From NCBI GenBank assembly GCA_949130495.1, contig CASBWL010000415.1, positions 124,001-188,000 on the forward strand: DNA of 64,000 bases, in the 5' to 3' direction. The translations under genes were made by a program, and so were the position numbers. Positions 42,414 to 54,680 of this stretch are shown piece by piece (positions within the stretch are counted from its first letter, which is position 1; each line of letters opens with the position of its first letter). The stretch is from Sambucus nigra (Eukaryota; Streptophyta; Magnoliopsida; Dipsacales; Adoxaceae). The notes under the pieces were generated by a model. It saw nothing but the letters and a program-made list of their open reading frames with translations, searched no databases and was not told the origin of the DNA.

Positions 42414-43424
42414 CTCGTCTAAAATGTTTGAATGCATGTCATATTTTGATGTATGTGATATTTGTGTGATTGACGTTGTCTTATCAATCTTTCATAAGAT
42501 GAATGGTGAAAGTGACACGAAAATCTCATTTTAATTTTTAATTTTTGCAACAAGAATAATTATAGCTCTGTTAATGATACTCAAAACTCAACTAAAATTA
42601 CACTTGCAGTAAACGCCACAAATATTAAATTTTTTAAGATGTGTAATTACATAATTGTTTTTCTTATTTAATTGTGTTTAATTTAACAATTTTTTTCTTT
42701 GTTTTTAAGAGATAAAAAGTGCATGTTCCCTTTGCCTAGTGTATAACTGATTTTTCAATAATATACACATGAAGTTTTGTAATGCATACATGGATATTTG
42801 TAATGTTTATACAACTTTTTTGTAATTTATATATCAAATTTTATAATGTGTAAATAAATATATATAATGTAAATGCGTTAACTTTGTGTACACTGTGGCA
42901 TGTAAGATATACCCATTACCAATAAATGTATTTAAGACAGTCTTATTGACCACAAACTAAATTGAGGGACTCTAAAAAAATTGTTACGTTATTCAGGACA
43001 TTTAGAGGTTATTTGGAAAATAAAAACTAGAATTTCGTTTCTCGAACATTAACCAACATAAAACAGAAGCTACTTGGGGTGTATGTAAATGACTGGGATT
43101 ATGATAAAACATTTTAGAAATTGGAAATATTGTAATTAAAAAACAGATCAAAAACAAACTTTTAATGTTTTCGGGAATGTGAATTATTGACTTCAAAAAC
43201 TAGCCAGCAACCACACGTGCATATTTCGTTTTCTTTATCATTTTTTTCCTTCTGTCTCTCATTTTTTACTTTCTTGTTTATATTTTGATTAGAGTCAAGT
43301 TCTATCAATTCGGTAGGTAACTCAGAACATCACTTGTAAATTTTCGTTGTTTTAATTAAAGTTTTGTGTTGACAAAAAAAAAACTTAGTGGCCACAAAAT
43401 AAATAATGGGTCAAATACCAAAAA
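42414..43424 (+). other. 3' flank of EC1-like unit 1
   Basis: No gene. It matches 55131-56110 downstream of copy 2 through most of its length, which shows the duplicated unit extends here. Short ORFs on the minus strand (43002-43196, and 55708-56010 in unit 2) are not conserved enough in frame to call. Confidence 0.7.
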
Positions 43425-43612
43425 GTCCATCGAATATTTTTTAATACACATTTAGTCCAAGACTTTTATTTTGTACTAAAAATTCCCTTAAACAACCAAT
43501 TAACTAATATTTTCCTATTTTTAAAGGTCCGTGCCAGCGGCATGGTGAAGGACTTCTCGGAGCAAAATAAAAAGGCTTGGACTAAACATGTATTAAAAAA
43601 TGTTCGATGGAC
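43425..43612. mobile_element. MITE-like foldback element 1
   Basis: Terminal inverted repeats of about 50 bp: GTCCATCGAATATTTTTTAA at 43425 and its near-complement ending TTCGATGGAC at 43612. Total 188 bp. The left half only is present at 56130-56180, where it coincides with the junction between tandem units 2 and 3. The superfamily was not determined and no target duplication was identified. Confidence 0.75.
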
Positions 43613-43992
43613 AATTTTGTATATACACCAATAATAAAAACACAATTGAGTTTTGAGAACTATCATTTTTTTTCTAATAGAACATCCATTCAGTTCCTTG
43701 GGCTCCAATTTTAGATATTGACTCAGATGGCCGAAGTTGGGACTTCAATAAATTACAAGTACAAATATAATGCAAGGCAAAACAAATAAAGATAAATATG
43801 TCAAAGGAGAAAATAATATATCTATTTTTATTTTATCTTCTTTTTCTTGAAGACTTGAAAAACTGCCCCTTCTTTTCTCATTTGTATTCCACTTATAGCT
43901 TTGAATAGTTTCCTGTTATAATAAAATTAGCGTTCATCATTAACATCGAATTTGCAAAGATTGTTCATTTTTATTGAGTGATATTTTTATGA
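43613..43992. other. non-coding spacer
   Basis: AT-rich sequence between two foldback elements; no feature recognised. Confidence 0.5.
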
Positions 43993-44182
43993 GGAAATTA
44001 CCCTTACGTCCTTCACAATTAAATTTTAAACACTAAAGGAATTTTGACAAAATTTTAAACACTTAGGTCCATAAATTCTCATATTGTACAAGCCCACGCT
44101 AGTGGCATAACAAGTGGACCTAATTATAAATTGTCGTTAAATGTTTAAAATTTGTTACCAAGGGACCTAAATGTAAATTTCC
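43993..44182. mobile_element. MITE-like foldback element 2
   Basis: Inverted ends GGAAATTACCCTTACGTCC (43993) and, at the right, the complement of GGAAATTTACATTTAGGTCC (ending 44182), extending through an AAATTTTAAACA block on both sides. 190 bp, similar in size to foldback 1 but with a different end sequence. Confidence 0.65.
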
Positions 44183-44478
44183 ATATTTTTATTTCAATCT
44201 TTATAAAAAAGCTGAAACATGAACATAGGTAGCAAAAACTAATTCTTCCACGGTTCGCCAAATTTTGGTCCCATGGCTCCATAATTGCAAACTCACAAAT
44301 TGCGGGAAAAAACGGTTTAAATTTGAAATGGTAATCTTTTAGTGTACTCTATGATATGCCCAGCAAATCAACTCAGATTCTCATTCGGGTATCAAAACAC
44401 AATGCGTAGTTAAAGAATTGAAGAGACAATTTTTCTTCTTTGTAACATTAGGAGGCGCGCGCGCGCACACACACACAC
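44183..44478. other. spacer with compound microsatellite
   Basis: No gene. It ends in a (GC)n(AC)n(AT)n tract at 44455-44491 that borders the probable Helitron. Confidence 0.6.
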
Positions 44479-45117
44479 ATATATATATATAAAGTAGGAA
44501 ACTTCTGTATGTCACAAGATCAAAAGATGATGTCATTAGATGAGTTTTTTATTGTAATACCCACTTTGCCCCTCAAATCTTTGGTTTCCCTCTATTTTTG
44601 TACCTACCAAAATTACACTTTAATTGAAAATTTGGGGTATTTTGGTCACAACTACTTCATTCTCTACTTCTCTCCCACTCACACCCTTTCACACAAACAT
44701 AACATTTCTTTAATTTACTCCCGATTTGTCATTAGCAATCTAAAAAAGCCCTACCTCAAACGTAAGTGTTATGTGATTTTGATGATAGGGTTTTGATTTA
44801 TTTAGATGATAGGTTTCATTATTTGTGCAAAAAATAAACGTCATTTATCCCCAATTTAATTTGAGTTTTTGTTTATAAAATAGGACTACAATTAGTTCTT
44901 ACATAAATTCTTGAGTTAATAGCTATAAGTTGGTTATCATTCCTTGCTTTTGGTACTTTTTATTGGTTTTCCATTCATTCTATGTTTTAACCATGTTACT
45001 CTATCAGGTCTCTTATCATTTGGAGGCCCAAGGAGAAATCTGAAATTTTGCAACAAAGGGAAGAAAAGAAGATCCTTCTTTGTGGAAAAGTTGCGAAGAA
45101 ATATACCAAGAAGTTTA

Positions 45118-45510
45118 AGGGTGAGGATTTTTTTTATGTATATTGATTTTAGGGATTTTGGTAATCTTAACGGTTTTTGGAACATGGATTCGATTATAGG
45201 GTTTGGGTATTATTATATAATATGAGGATTTTTTGTATGTATATGGATTTTTAGCGATTTTGGTAACTATTTTGTAATTTTTCATAACTTTTATGGTTTT
45301 TGGAATATGAATTTGATTTAAGCTTTTATGGTTTTTGGAACATGGATTTGATTATAGGGTTTTGGGTATTATTATATAGGATGAGGATTTTTTGTATGTA
45401 TATGGATTTTAGGGATTGTGGTAACTATTTTGTAATTTTTCGTAATTTTTATGGTTTTTGGAATATGAATTTCATTATAGGGTTTTCGGTATTATTCAAG
45501 GATCTTGGGG
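45118..45510 (+). repeat. irregular tandem repeat inside probable Helitron
   Basis: Three to four diverged copies of a block carrying GAGGATTTTTTGTATGTATA, TATGGTTTTTGGAACATGGA and TTATAGGGTTTTGGGTATTA, in units of about 100-160 bp. ORFs here are by-products of the repeat. Confidence 0.75.
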
Positions 45511-46655
45511 TTCTACACTTTGGATAAGATTTCGAGACATTTTAATTTTCGATGCTTACTAATTCTGGTCTTTATAATGCAGGTACTCTCTCTCTCAACT
45601 CTCTTCCTCTTAGGTATACACCTTTGTATTTTATTTTTATCCATGTCTTATTCTCATTTGGATTGCGTGACTTAATTCATTAACCTACCACATATTTCAT
45701 TAGGTAATTAATTATGAAATTGCACAGTGAAAATAATAAGTGCCATCAGCATTGGCGTTTTGTATTGTAGGTTGTATAGATAGAGGCACTGGAAATTAAA
45801 TAATTACTAAAGGTTATTCATTTTGGAACTCTATGCCTCTCATGCTTGATGGTGCTTCCTAAAATGATTTTGGTGGTTTTTTTATATTGATTGAATGTGA
45901 AAGTTTTTTTATAAAATGTTTTTGGGGCCTCCTAAAATGTTTTTAATGGTTTTGACGTATAATGATAGGTATTTGGGATTTTATATTGGTCTTCTAGACC
46001 TTGAATTCAATTCTTAGAATCCATTTTGATTGCTATTTCAGTACATGTAAATTTTACATTGTATATTTGTGATTTTAGTGGATAACAATATAGTTATGTG
46101 ACGGTAGTGATCAATACATCTATTGTTTGATGTAGAATTATGTTTTTATTTGTTTACTTAGTGATTATTCAATGCTTCAACCAGTGGATGTGCAATGAAG
46201 TAAAGTTTTCTTTTTGTCAGAACCGGGGAAGAATTAGAGGATTTCACGCTACACTCTAAAGTAATGCATTTGTGTCCACGGTTCTCCAAAGAAATTAGTC
46301 TTTGTTTTACACCAATTTTTTTCATGTTTTGTAAAATTCAATGGGTTGAGTATAATATAAGAAAGAGATCATAATGTGGATCCTGAATTACTTCGATTAT
46401 TTGATTGTTTATTTATTTTGTACGGTGTCTTAGGTGTGGTTTGGAACTTCTAATAGCTACATCAAGCTTTAGAATATACATTCGTCTCATTTTCAACGCG
46501 TTTGAGGTTTGTGTCGTAGCTCCAACATTTGAATCCAGGATAAATAGTGCATTATCAACTCAAATAATTATATTTCAAATGTTGATGGTCCTAAATTTCT
46601 AAATTTTATTTATGGATGCGTTATGTCAGAGAAATAATAGGTCAAAGTCGAATCA

Positions 46656-46790
46656 ATGCTCATAAGTCACTATCTAAATGCGCAAACCGCGCCACCGTCA
46701 CCAATCACTGTTTACTACGAAGGATATGGAGTGATCATCGGCGACAACGTAGTCACCATTCGTGACAACATGGGCCCTTGCTTGCAAGGT
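46656..46790 (+). pseudogene. possible captured exon fragment, unidentified
   Basis: One frame reads PSPITVYYEGYGVIIGDNV and then VTIRDNMGPCLQG, followed by GTATTA, which could be a splice donor. Composition and codon use look protein-like against the AT-rich surroundings. I do not recognise the family. Confidence 0.3.
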
Positions 46791-49184
46791 ATTAAATCCC
46801 ATTGCCTCACTCTTATGTTCTTGAGTCCTGTTTCATAATTTTTCCCATTTGAGACATAAAGAAATTTAAGGGGTAATTAGATGCACTTGCAATAGTGATG
46901 TCTGAAGAAAAAAATTGAGTTGATGCATCCCTAGAAAAAAATTGAAATGGTATTTAGTCCCTTAATTTTTCTATGTATGCCCATATTTGAAATGGGATTA
47001 TTGCTACGTTTTGTGTCAAATGTTGTGACTTGGATATGCAAACAAGTCATTGTACTTACACTTAAAATGCGTGGTATCCTTATCCTGCTTATTGTCACAT
47101 TGTTTTCATGGTACTTGCACTAAAGCTACATAGTATATTTTTGATAATAAGATTTTACAATATTTTGAAAGTATTAGAAAATAAGAGATCTTAGGCCTGT
47201 TAATATGATCTATAGTAGAAATATGATTCTAAGAGGTGAATGATCTTTGATCTACTATAATGATTTTGTAGTAGAAAGTGCAAGTAATAACGATGACAGT
47301 TGTAAGCATGTTTGTAGGTGATGTTTTGAATTAATGATAATAACACATATTTCAAGTACATATGGGCTAACATATGTTCATTCTGGCAGATATTTCGTAG
47401 GGTCGATGAATGTTCACTTCCTCAATGTTCTGCACTACATTGGATAAATGAATGGTTAATGAGTTTTTCAAAGGTGCGTCCTTGAATTGGAAAGAATTGC
47501 ACGCGAGGACATCTTAACCTGCCTCCGCTTATTGAAATGAAAGAGTGTTATTATGATTTCCAAGCTTTATTGTGATTAGTAGATACGTGGACCTGAAGAG
47601 CTGATTTACATTTTATTATGATTTGGATCTCAGTGTTGTGTGTGCGTGACCTCCAGTGTTGTGTGTGTGTGAACACATGTCACTAAACATGTGTCACTGA
47701 TTTTATTTAATCTGACTCTATTTTTTAGAGTTAAAAGTGTAATTGTGGATTGTAGTTTTTGCTTCTAAGTGGTTTCTTTTATTTTAATCTTCTTTTCTGT
47801 AGGTTATTTGGATTGAAAAGATTATTAATTTGGTACTGTACTTGGTTGTCTCTATCTTTCTTTGATTGTTAATTTGCTATTGTATTAACTATGACATAAC
47901 AAGTATTATGTTAATAGAGGTATTAACTATTACAGAACATGGATTATGTATTAACTATAACAGAGGTACTGGGACTTTGGTGCTGTGAATATGTACTAGG
48001 ACTTAACTATGACATTCATATATTATATATCAATTGGAGATAATCTTAACAGAGGTATCTCATTTAAGAATATTGATGTGTACTTTAAATGACTTAATCC
48101 TTCATCTTATAAAGTAACTCAGATCTACATTCTGTAACTACTGTTGTTTATAATACTATTGTTGTATACTTTAAATGATAAATAATTCAAAGTGTAACTC
48201 TTAAGAATTCTTAACATTTATCTGGAGATGGAGGGATGGAGTGGTGAAGGAACAACAATGTAAGTTGGACACTTTTCCCTATATACATACTATGGGGATT
48301 TTAATGAAATATATACAAAATTAGTTTTTATTGATGCTCTTTGCAAAATATGTGTTAGTTTGAATCATGGGTTATAATTCATAAAATGATAAACATCAAT
48401 GAAATCCGAAGAAGAAAGTTTGCTGCTATATAATATATATACGGCATTGATTCCATGTATCTATAGATTGAATTGATATGTACTAATATATGACAAATTA
48501 AGTCAATGTTCGAGTGTATGATTCCATGGTAGTTAGTCCATTGTGTACGCTCTGTTTGTGACCATAGTGTTGTACTGTTAGGATATTATTGTAAATTATT
48601 TACTTAAAATGTTTATCTTCATAAATGTTTAGCTATATATCCAACAGTTTTGATTTCTCTTTATTTTCCCGCCTAGCCAATGCATAGTGCTATTTGTTTT
48701 TTGGTCGGTTATGAATGTCATCGATTGTTAGTGATTTCCATGAGACGTTATCGCCATCATTTGTTAGTGGAATCCAATCCTTCGTCGTGCATACACATAT
48801 TGCACATACGAGTGATTTCCATGAGACGTTATCACCTTCATTTGTTTGTTTGATGTCAATAATTTTTTAAATCTTTAACAGAAACAGGGTGTATGCATAC
48901 ACATCCTCTTTCAAAAATATACAAGTGATACATGCTTCTAAATGATTGATATTTCCTCTAGATATTAACTACAAGTATATGTTGAAAACAGATCAACATC
49001 AAATGAATTCCTCTTTTTTTACGGAGAAGCGGAAAAAATTACGCATGTTCTAATTTCACAGCTTTGCAACAATGAACATGAGGCAAACATCAAACTAACA
49101 TATATGTTATTTGCGTACTATATTAAATTACTAAACGAATTTGTTAACTACATAACAAATTCACAAGTCCATATAGGACGGCTT

Positions 49185-49305
49185 CAGTCGATACTGGATG
49201 GTATTACACTACTTGAAAATGCTGCAATAAACGGCTTATGAAGCTCAACAACTCCTACTGGTGCGAACCATGCAAGACGAATCACATTACCAGCAATAAG
49301 GTAAC
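49185..49305 (-). pseudogene. possible captured coding fragment, unidentified
   Basis: The minus strand reads LIAGNVIRLAWFAPVGVVE then LHKPFIAAFSS without a stop, a protein-like stretch flanked by non-coding DNA. Family not recognised. Confidence 0.25.
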
Positions 49306-50644
49306 TTCAAATTTCTTAACATAATCCATGTACAAGTTTAGTGTTAATTTTTACATAGTCCAAATCCTTTAATCCAGGTATAAGTTGCAAATTAAAGTAC
49401 AAGACACAAGTGGGGCATCAATATTTGCCATATTCAATAAAAGCACTAAGAAAGTGATTAATTAGTTCTTACCATTTGCCGATTGGTTGTTTAGGTTTTA
49501 AGGGACCACGTTATTAATGAGTTATGGACTCATGTTTATTTAGAGAAAGTAGGATGGTGCCATGGTGTGTTGACTTTCTATTCCATCATGTTGACTAATT
49601 CTATATGATATGCTTTAATCCTTCTATTCCATTATTTTCTCACAGAGTGGTCCATTGGAACGAGGGTGATGCAGTTGGAGTTTAAACCTTGGAGGATCCA
49701 ATAGGATTCCTCAAAGCGTTCCTCAAATCTAAGAGCCTGCAAATACTTCACTTTGGTATCTTCTTCAAGAGATTGAAGATTAAGGATGACCATGATCCCT
49801 TTTTTCTTGATTTGTCAACAAACATCCCTTTTCCAATGATAAAAATCTGAGGAATTTGAACTTGAAATAGTTTGCCCAACCACTATTTCACCCGAGGTAG
49901 TTGACCCCTCTATTGCACTGTCACTGCAAGTATACTCTAGGAGAAGACATGAGTCTATTCTTCCAACAGAGAAAGTTCAAGATCCACACAGGAGTCTATT
50001 TTGGTGAGCTATCATATTCATGTGAATCTTTACTTTTTTAATTATTAATTGGACTGTATAACATTGATGCTTCGGGTGTACTAGAGAAAGACTCCTGCAA
50101 TTCTTTTCACTTGTTAAAGTCTCCCAAATCTACTCGATCGTTTTGTCATATTTGATACTGTCATTACCCTCTCTATATTTGATTGGGAAATTCAGTAGCA
50201 AGTGATCACAGAAGCAGGAGTGTGTTTATCTGGACATTTTGTGTTGCTGGGAAGAAAATGACCCTTTACGCTATATATGGCCTCGGTACATTGAAATTTC
50301 TGTCCCAAACAGAAATCAAAACTCAATTGGATGAGGTATTATTTTTTACCCTATTTTTATTAGTGCATTTTTTCATTTTAATATTCGGTTAGTTTTTCAA
50401 TTTTCTTTTATACTTTTAGTGACTTGGACAAGGACCATGTATTTTGTTAGTGGATCTAGAGTTTTATTTCAATTGTAACAGTATTTTGACCTAGACATGT
50501 TGGTACTAGATATTGGAGATGGGCATTTTGGTGCCCTATTGCCTATCGAGTTTGTTTGATCTAAAGTGTTATAATAAGGTGTTTTGGTAAATGGTTTCAT
50601 GACTTATTGATACGTAATAATAGAACAATTATTGGTACATATCT

Positions 50645-50740
50645 ATAAAAAAAACTCAAGCTTGTGTGATTGGCACAAACATCACTCGAGTTTTCGACTA
50701 CAAGGTTCAAGCCATCGGCACAGGAACAAAACACAAAAGC
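50645..50740 (+). pseudogene. possible captured coding fragment, unidentified
   Basis: One frame reads QACVIGTNITRVFDYKVQAI then GTGTKHKSFL and ends in a stop. Protein-like but short; family not recognised. Confidence 0.25.
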
Positions 50741-51534
50741 TTCCTGTAATTTTAATTTATGCACAGGGTCAATTTACGTGTTCAATTGCATGTATATTAC
50801 AGGAGGTTTTCCTTGAAATGGACTTTTGTATGTCAATGAAGATGGAGATGGAGATCAAGATTGATATGAAGAAGATTAGATAAGAATTGATAGGTATGCT
50901 TAGAACTTTTGTGAGCGACTTTAATAAGGTGTTGTTTGTATATTTGTTATGGATTTGAATTAACACGTCTATTTTTTGTTCTTTGATTTTCAGATTATGA
51001 CAAATATGTGGAGTATGTGTCAATTCTAAGCTTGGGTTTAGGATTACATTCAAGATTGAGACCCATCCCACCTCATTACAAATGTGCCACGAGTTGTTTG
51101 ATCGATCGAAAATTTATATTTTTTATTAGATTAAAATTTATTATTGTGTTAAGTATTATTTTTATCATCATTTTGTTGGTAAAATTGCCAATAGTGATAT
51201 TTTTATGTAATCATATTTGAAGTCTATTGTAGTCATATTTTGATGATTTGGTTTATATAATGTCTGGGATGGACTATTTGAGAAGTGTTCATCATTCCTT
51301 TTGGTACATTCATGCTATTTGAATGTAATTGGACCATTTGAATGTTATTGGACTATTTGTTATTTTTTAAGTAGGGTAGATAGTCTTATAAAAAAAATAT
51401 ATTACGGTCAATTTTTTTAAAATTACACTTTGTTTTGTTGGGAAATTAAATTTTTTTCGTTTTGCAATTACGTCCTGTGAAATTTTTTATCGTTTTGCGA
51501 TTATCAGCGTGCCTTCAGGCACGGGCATACCCTA

Positions 51535-51535
<1 letters not shown>

Positions 51536-51589
<54 letters not shown>

Positions 51590-51612
51590 AAGAGAGAGAG
51601 AGAGAGAGAGTA
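51536..51612. repeat. (TA)n and (GA)n microsatellite
   Basis: About 50 bp of TA followed by (GA)n. It is the presumed target of the Helitron insertion. Confidence 0.9.
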
Positions 51613-51850
51613 TGAGTCGTGATTTTCGACCTACATACCCATTAAAAATAATAGTAAAAAAATATATTTTTTAACGAAATTTTGTATACATTATTTCCAT
51701 AATGAAGATATCATCTATAAAAAAAAATTGATTAGAAAGTGGGTGATTTGAAAATTGGATGAATACATGTGTTTTAAACTGTTGAAACTTGTGGCAATTA
51801 TCTCCCCCTCTTCCAAGTTAAATTTTTGGATGTAATTTTTTGAGGATGAT
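51613..51850. other. non-coding spacer
   Basis: AT-rich; nothing recognised. Confidence 0.4.
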
Positions 51851-51881
51851 CTCCTCCTCCTCTTCCTCATCATCATCATCA

Positions 51882-51970
<89 letters not shown>

Positions 51971-52016
51971 GTTATTGTTATTATTATTAATATTATTATT
52001 ATTTTTATTTTTATTA
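51851..52016. repeat. compound (CTC)n(CAT)n(ATT)n microsatellite
   Basis: A run of CTC triplets, then about six CAT, then some 40 ATT triplets with a few interruptions. The Leu-rich and Asn-rich ORFs across it are artefacts. Confidence 0.95.
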
Positions 52017-52639
52017 GTTCCTATAAATAAATGCCTCATAAAATTCAACTGCTAAGTGAGTGGAACTAGTGTACATGAAGTATATACAACAACCTAAAAA
52101 ACCAAAAAAAAAAACATAAAAGGCTACAACTTGAACACTACCAAAACAATAAGATTGTTTGCAATTCCTCCACAAACTCTAAAAAGTTAGGAATAAAAGC
52201 GGTAATTCTCCCCTTTGAAAAACTTAGTAAAGTACTAAGAAACATATAAAGAATTTTATAAGGCACGGCTCCCTACCTTCAAAGCATCTCGTGTGTCTCT
52301 CCTGCCAAACAGTACAAAAGATACAGTGTGGGGAAAGTCACCACACACTATTACCCCATTCCACCATTTCGGGGGATACCAAGCCTCTAATAATGCTCTC
52401 ACCGACTCGACATATCCCACGTATTTCGACTTAGTGATAAGAAAAAATCCCACATGTATCTCGTCACCCAACAATGTAACAGTAAATGATTGTTTGTAGA
52501 TTGCAAGGTTGTGATGACAGCGAGGATGTGGGTTGAACTCAAGTGGATCAAAGGAATTTTTTGAACTAGATCGAACCTTGAACTGGTTAGAACTTTTCAG
52601 TAGATCAAATTTTGAACTTGTTCGAATGATAGACTGGCT
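52017..52639. other. non-coding spacer before tandem unit 2
   Basis: No gene or repeat recognised. Short overlapping ORFs on both strands near 52256-52499 have no familiar motif. Confidence 0.4.
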
Positions 52640-52834
52640 TAAACTTTGGGCTCAGTAATTTTTTGTTTGATTTGGCGCTACGATTTGGGATGGGTCAGCA
52701 TGTTTCAACATCCCAAGGAAATAAGGTTAATTCTCAGGTAAAAACTTATGGCGACTTGGTTTGAGTTTTTTCTTATGAGTATTAGAAGTCCAGTGAGGAT
52801 TTGAAACTGAGAGGCTCTTGATTGAATAAAATCA

Positions 52835-53122
52835 ATGGTTAAATTAACAATAGGTCCAACTTTTGCAAAGGGTCCTAACCGGAATAAAATTGAGGAAATT
52901 TTGATAGAGGCAGCCACCTCTTGCCGGGGTAAGATAGTTGTATTTGGCCGAATTTTTTTTTCTCTTTTTTTTATGCCGGACGATACAGTAATGATGCCAA
53001 AATTGAGGTACGCCGATGGACGATATTTATTTCGACGGAGTTTACAGCACCGAAAAATGGCTTTTTCTATCCGTCAGCCGAAAGTCAAACAAACAACCTA
53101 CATTAAAAAAAAATCATTATGA
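52835..53122 (+). CDS. 95-codon ORF conserved in units 2 and 3, unidentified
   Basis: ATG at 52835 to TGA. It shares with 56372 onward the pattern TFAKGPNRNKIEEILIEA and SCRGK in the same frame. In unit 3 the frame changes after a T-run near 56490. No signal peptide, no domain recognised. Conservation may simply reflect recent duplication. Confidence 0.2.
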   Translation: MVKLTIGPTFAKGPNRNKIEEILIEAATSCRGKIVVFGRIFFSLFFMPDDTVMMPKLRYADGRYLFRRSLQHRKMAFSIRQPKVKQTTYIKKKSL

Positions 53123-54595
53123 CTGAGAGTTTTAACAGTTTTGTAAGGTTCACATTTGATACACTTGCACTATTCTACGAGAGTTTCTACATGAACCGCA
53201 TGTAGAACCACTTAGGGACCGCATTTTTGTCTTTTTGCCTTTTTTTAAATGTTTTGCATTCTTTTTTTAACAGTTTTCTATATATGAAAAAAGTCCTATT
53301 AATATAAAAAAAACATTTTTTTCATTAAAATTAAACAGCTTTTTATTAAAATTAAAAAAAAATCATAAATAAAAAATTTATGTTTACTAATAAAAAAAAC
53401 GCTATAAAACTATTTTTTTTTAATTAAAAACAACATTTAAAAAAATAATTTTCAAATTTTAATAAAAAAACTGTTTAATTTGAGGTCTTAGAACCACATT
53501 CCCGAGTCCAAATCATTTGCTTAATGTGGGTCCGCGCCAGCATCACCAACTAATCGCGATATTTTTTTTAATAAAATATCGCTATTAATAGAATTAGAAT
53601 TCGCCTCAAACAAGAGAACTTGAATTCAAGGTTAACATTAAAACGGTAATAGAACTTTTTTGTTCCAATTGAAGCACGAGTGTTTAAATTTAAATTCGAC
53701 TAAAACATTATGTGTTTCCCCCTTACAATTACTCGCAGAAATTGAAATGTGACATTCATTATGGGAAAAAAATATACCCATTGGATTAAATAGTTGGGTA
53801 CTTTGGAAGATCTAGCCACATCATTTGTCATTAGGATGACAAAATGATATTCAGTTAATTAATTCGGATGGACTTACCATGAAGGTTGACATTGCATGGC
53901 TTATTTAAATTTAGGGTTTAAATATGAACAATTCAAACTTAAAAGATCATAATGGAGATGATGCTAAGTTGAAGATTTTTTTTACCTTATTTTTTTCGTT
54001 TGAGTGAAAATATAATTTTTTGACTTCGTGTGAAACAAATAATATTTTAGTTTCATTTATATGAAACCTTTAAGAAAAAGATCAAGTTTAATTTGCCTTC
54101 AAATAGTTTGATCCAAATGAACCCTAATAGAGTTATTCGAAGAGTCAACTTTATTTCCATTAGATAATTATCGAAAAATAAAATGAAGAAATCGGTCTCT
54201 TTAACTCTTCATAAAGACTAAACGCCTTTCCAGCTTTATCAAATAAATGTCACATAAAAATAAACATATGGGTTAAATAAAAAGAAAAGAAAATTCTTCG
54301 TCCCAATAATCTATAAGTAATTAATATATATAAGTAATATGGGTAAGTAACAAACAATATTTTGATTTTAAAATAATTAAAAGTTTTTCAGCTTAACTCT
54401 ATATAACTTGTAAAAATAATTTGATCAAATTTTAATATTTGGCCTTTTAAGAGTCATTTCATGCGAAGAGAAAAAACACTCTTCACCCCAGCTAATTAGT
54501 CTCTGAAAAGTCCTTGGTTTCCTTCATTTAATGCCAATATGTCTCTTAGCTTTCCTAACGTCATAATGCTTTGTAAAATCTTCACTATATATACT
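53123..54595 (+). promoter_or_regulatory. upstream region of EC1-like copy 2
   Basis: No gene. 53270-53480 is A/T-homopolymer-rich. From 54072 the sequence is the conserved promoter block of the EC1-like units. It parallels 56642-58109 in unit 3. Confidence 0.6.
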
Positions 54596-54603
54596 AAGAA
54601 AAT
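54596..54603 (+). promoter_or_regulatory. TATA box of EC1-like copy 2
   Basis: TATATATA in CACTATATATAC, at the same position as in copies 1 (28864) and 3 (58110). It lies 70 bp before the ancestral start codon position (54666). Confidence 0.65.
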
Positions 54604-54680
54604 TTTAGCTAAGGCACATTCACACCAACCATATCTCTTTGTCACTCCATTTTCTATCAAAAAACACGTCTTCCTCTTTG

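Larger units (their letters stand above)
44479..51535 (+). mobile_element. probable non-autonomous Helitron (~7 kb)
   Basis: The 3' end has the classical structure: hairpin CGTGCC-TTCA-GGCACG (51508-51523), 8-base spacer, CTAG (51532-51535), then a T. The flank is a (TA)n tract, which fits insertion between A and T. The 5' end is less sure: TATATATATAAAGTAGGAAAC begins about 44479, but the expected TC start is not present. No Rep/helicase ORF was seen, so it would depend on another element. Inside are several short stretches that read like protein fragments with splice-like borders, as expected for gene-fragment capture. The interior has no complete gene. Confidence 0.6.

Noticed and set aside
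44944..45527. ORFs of 75-93 codons inside the probable Helitron
   Set aside because: They run through an irregular tandem repeat and repeat its units; no recognisable domain.
51818..52055. Poly-asparagine and poly-leucine ORFs on opposite strands
   Set aside because: They are translations of the ATT/CAT/CTC microsatellite with no other coding evidence.
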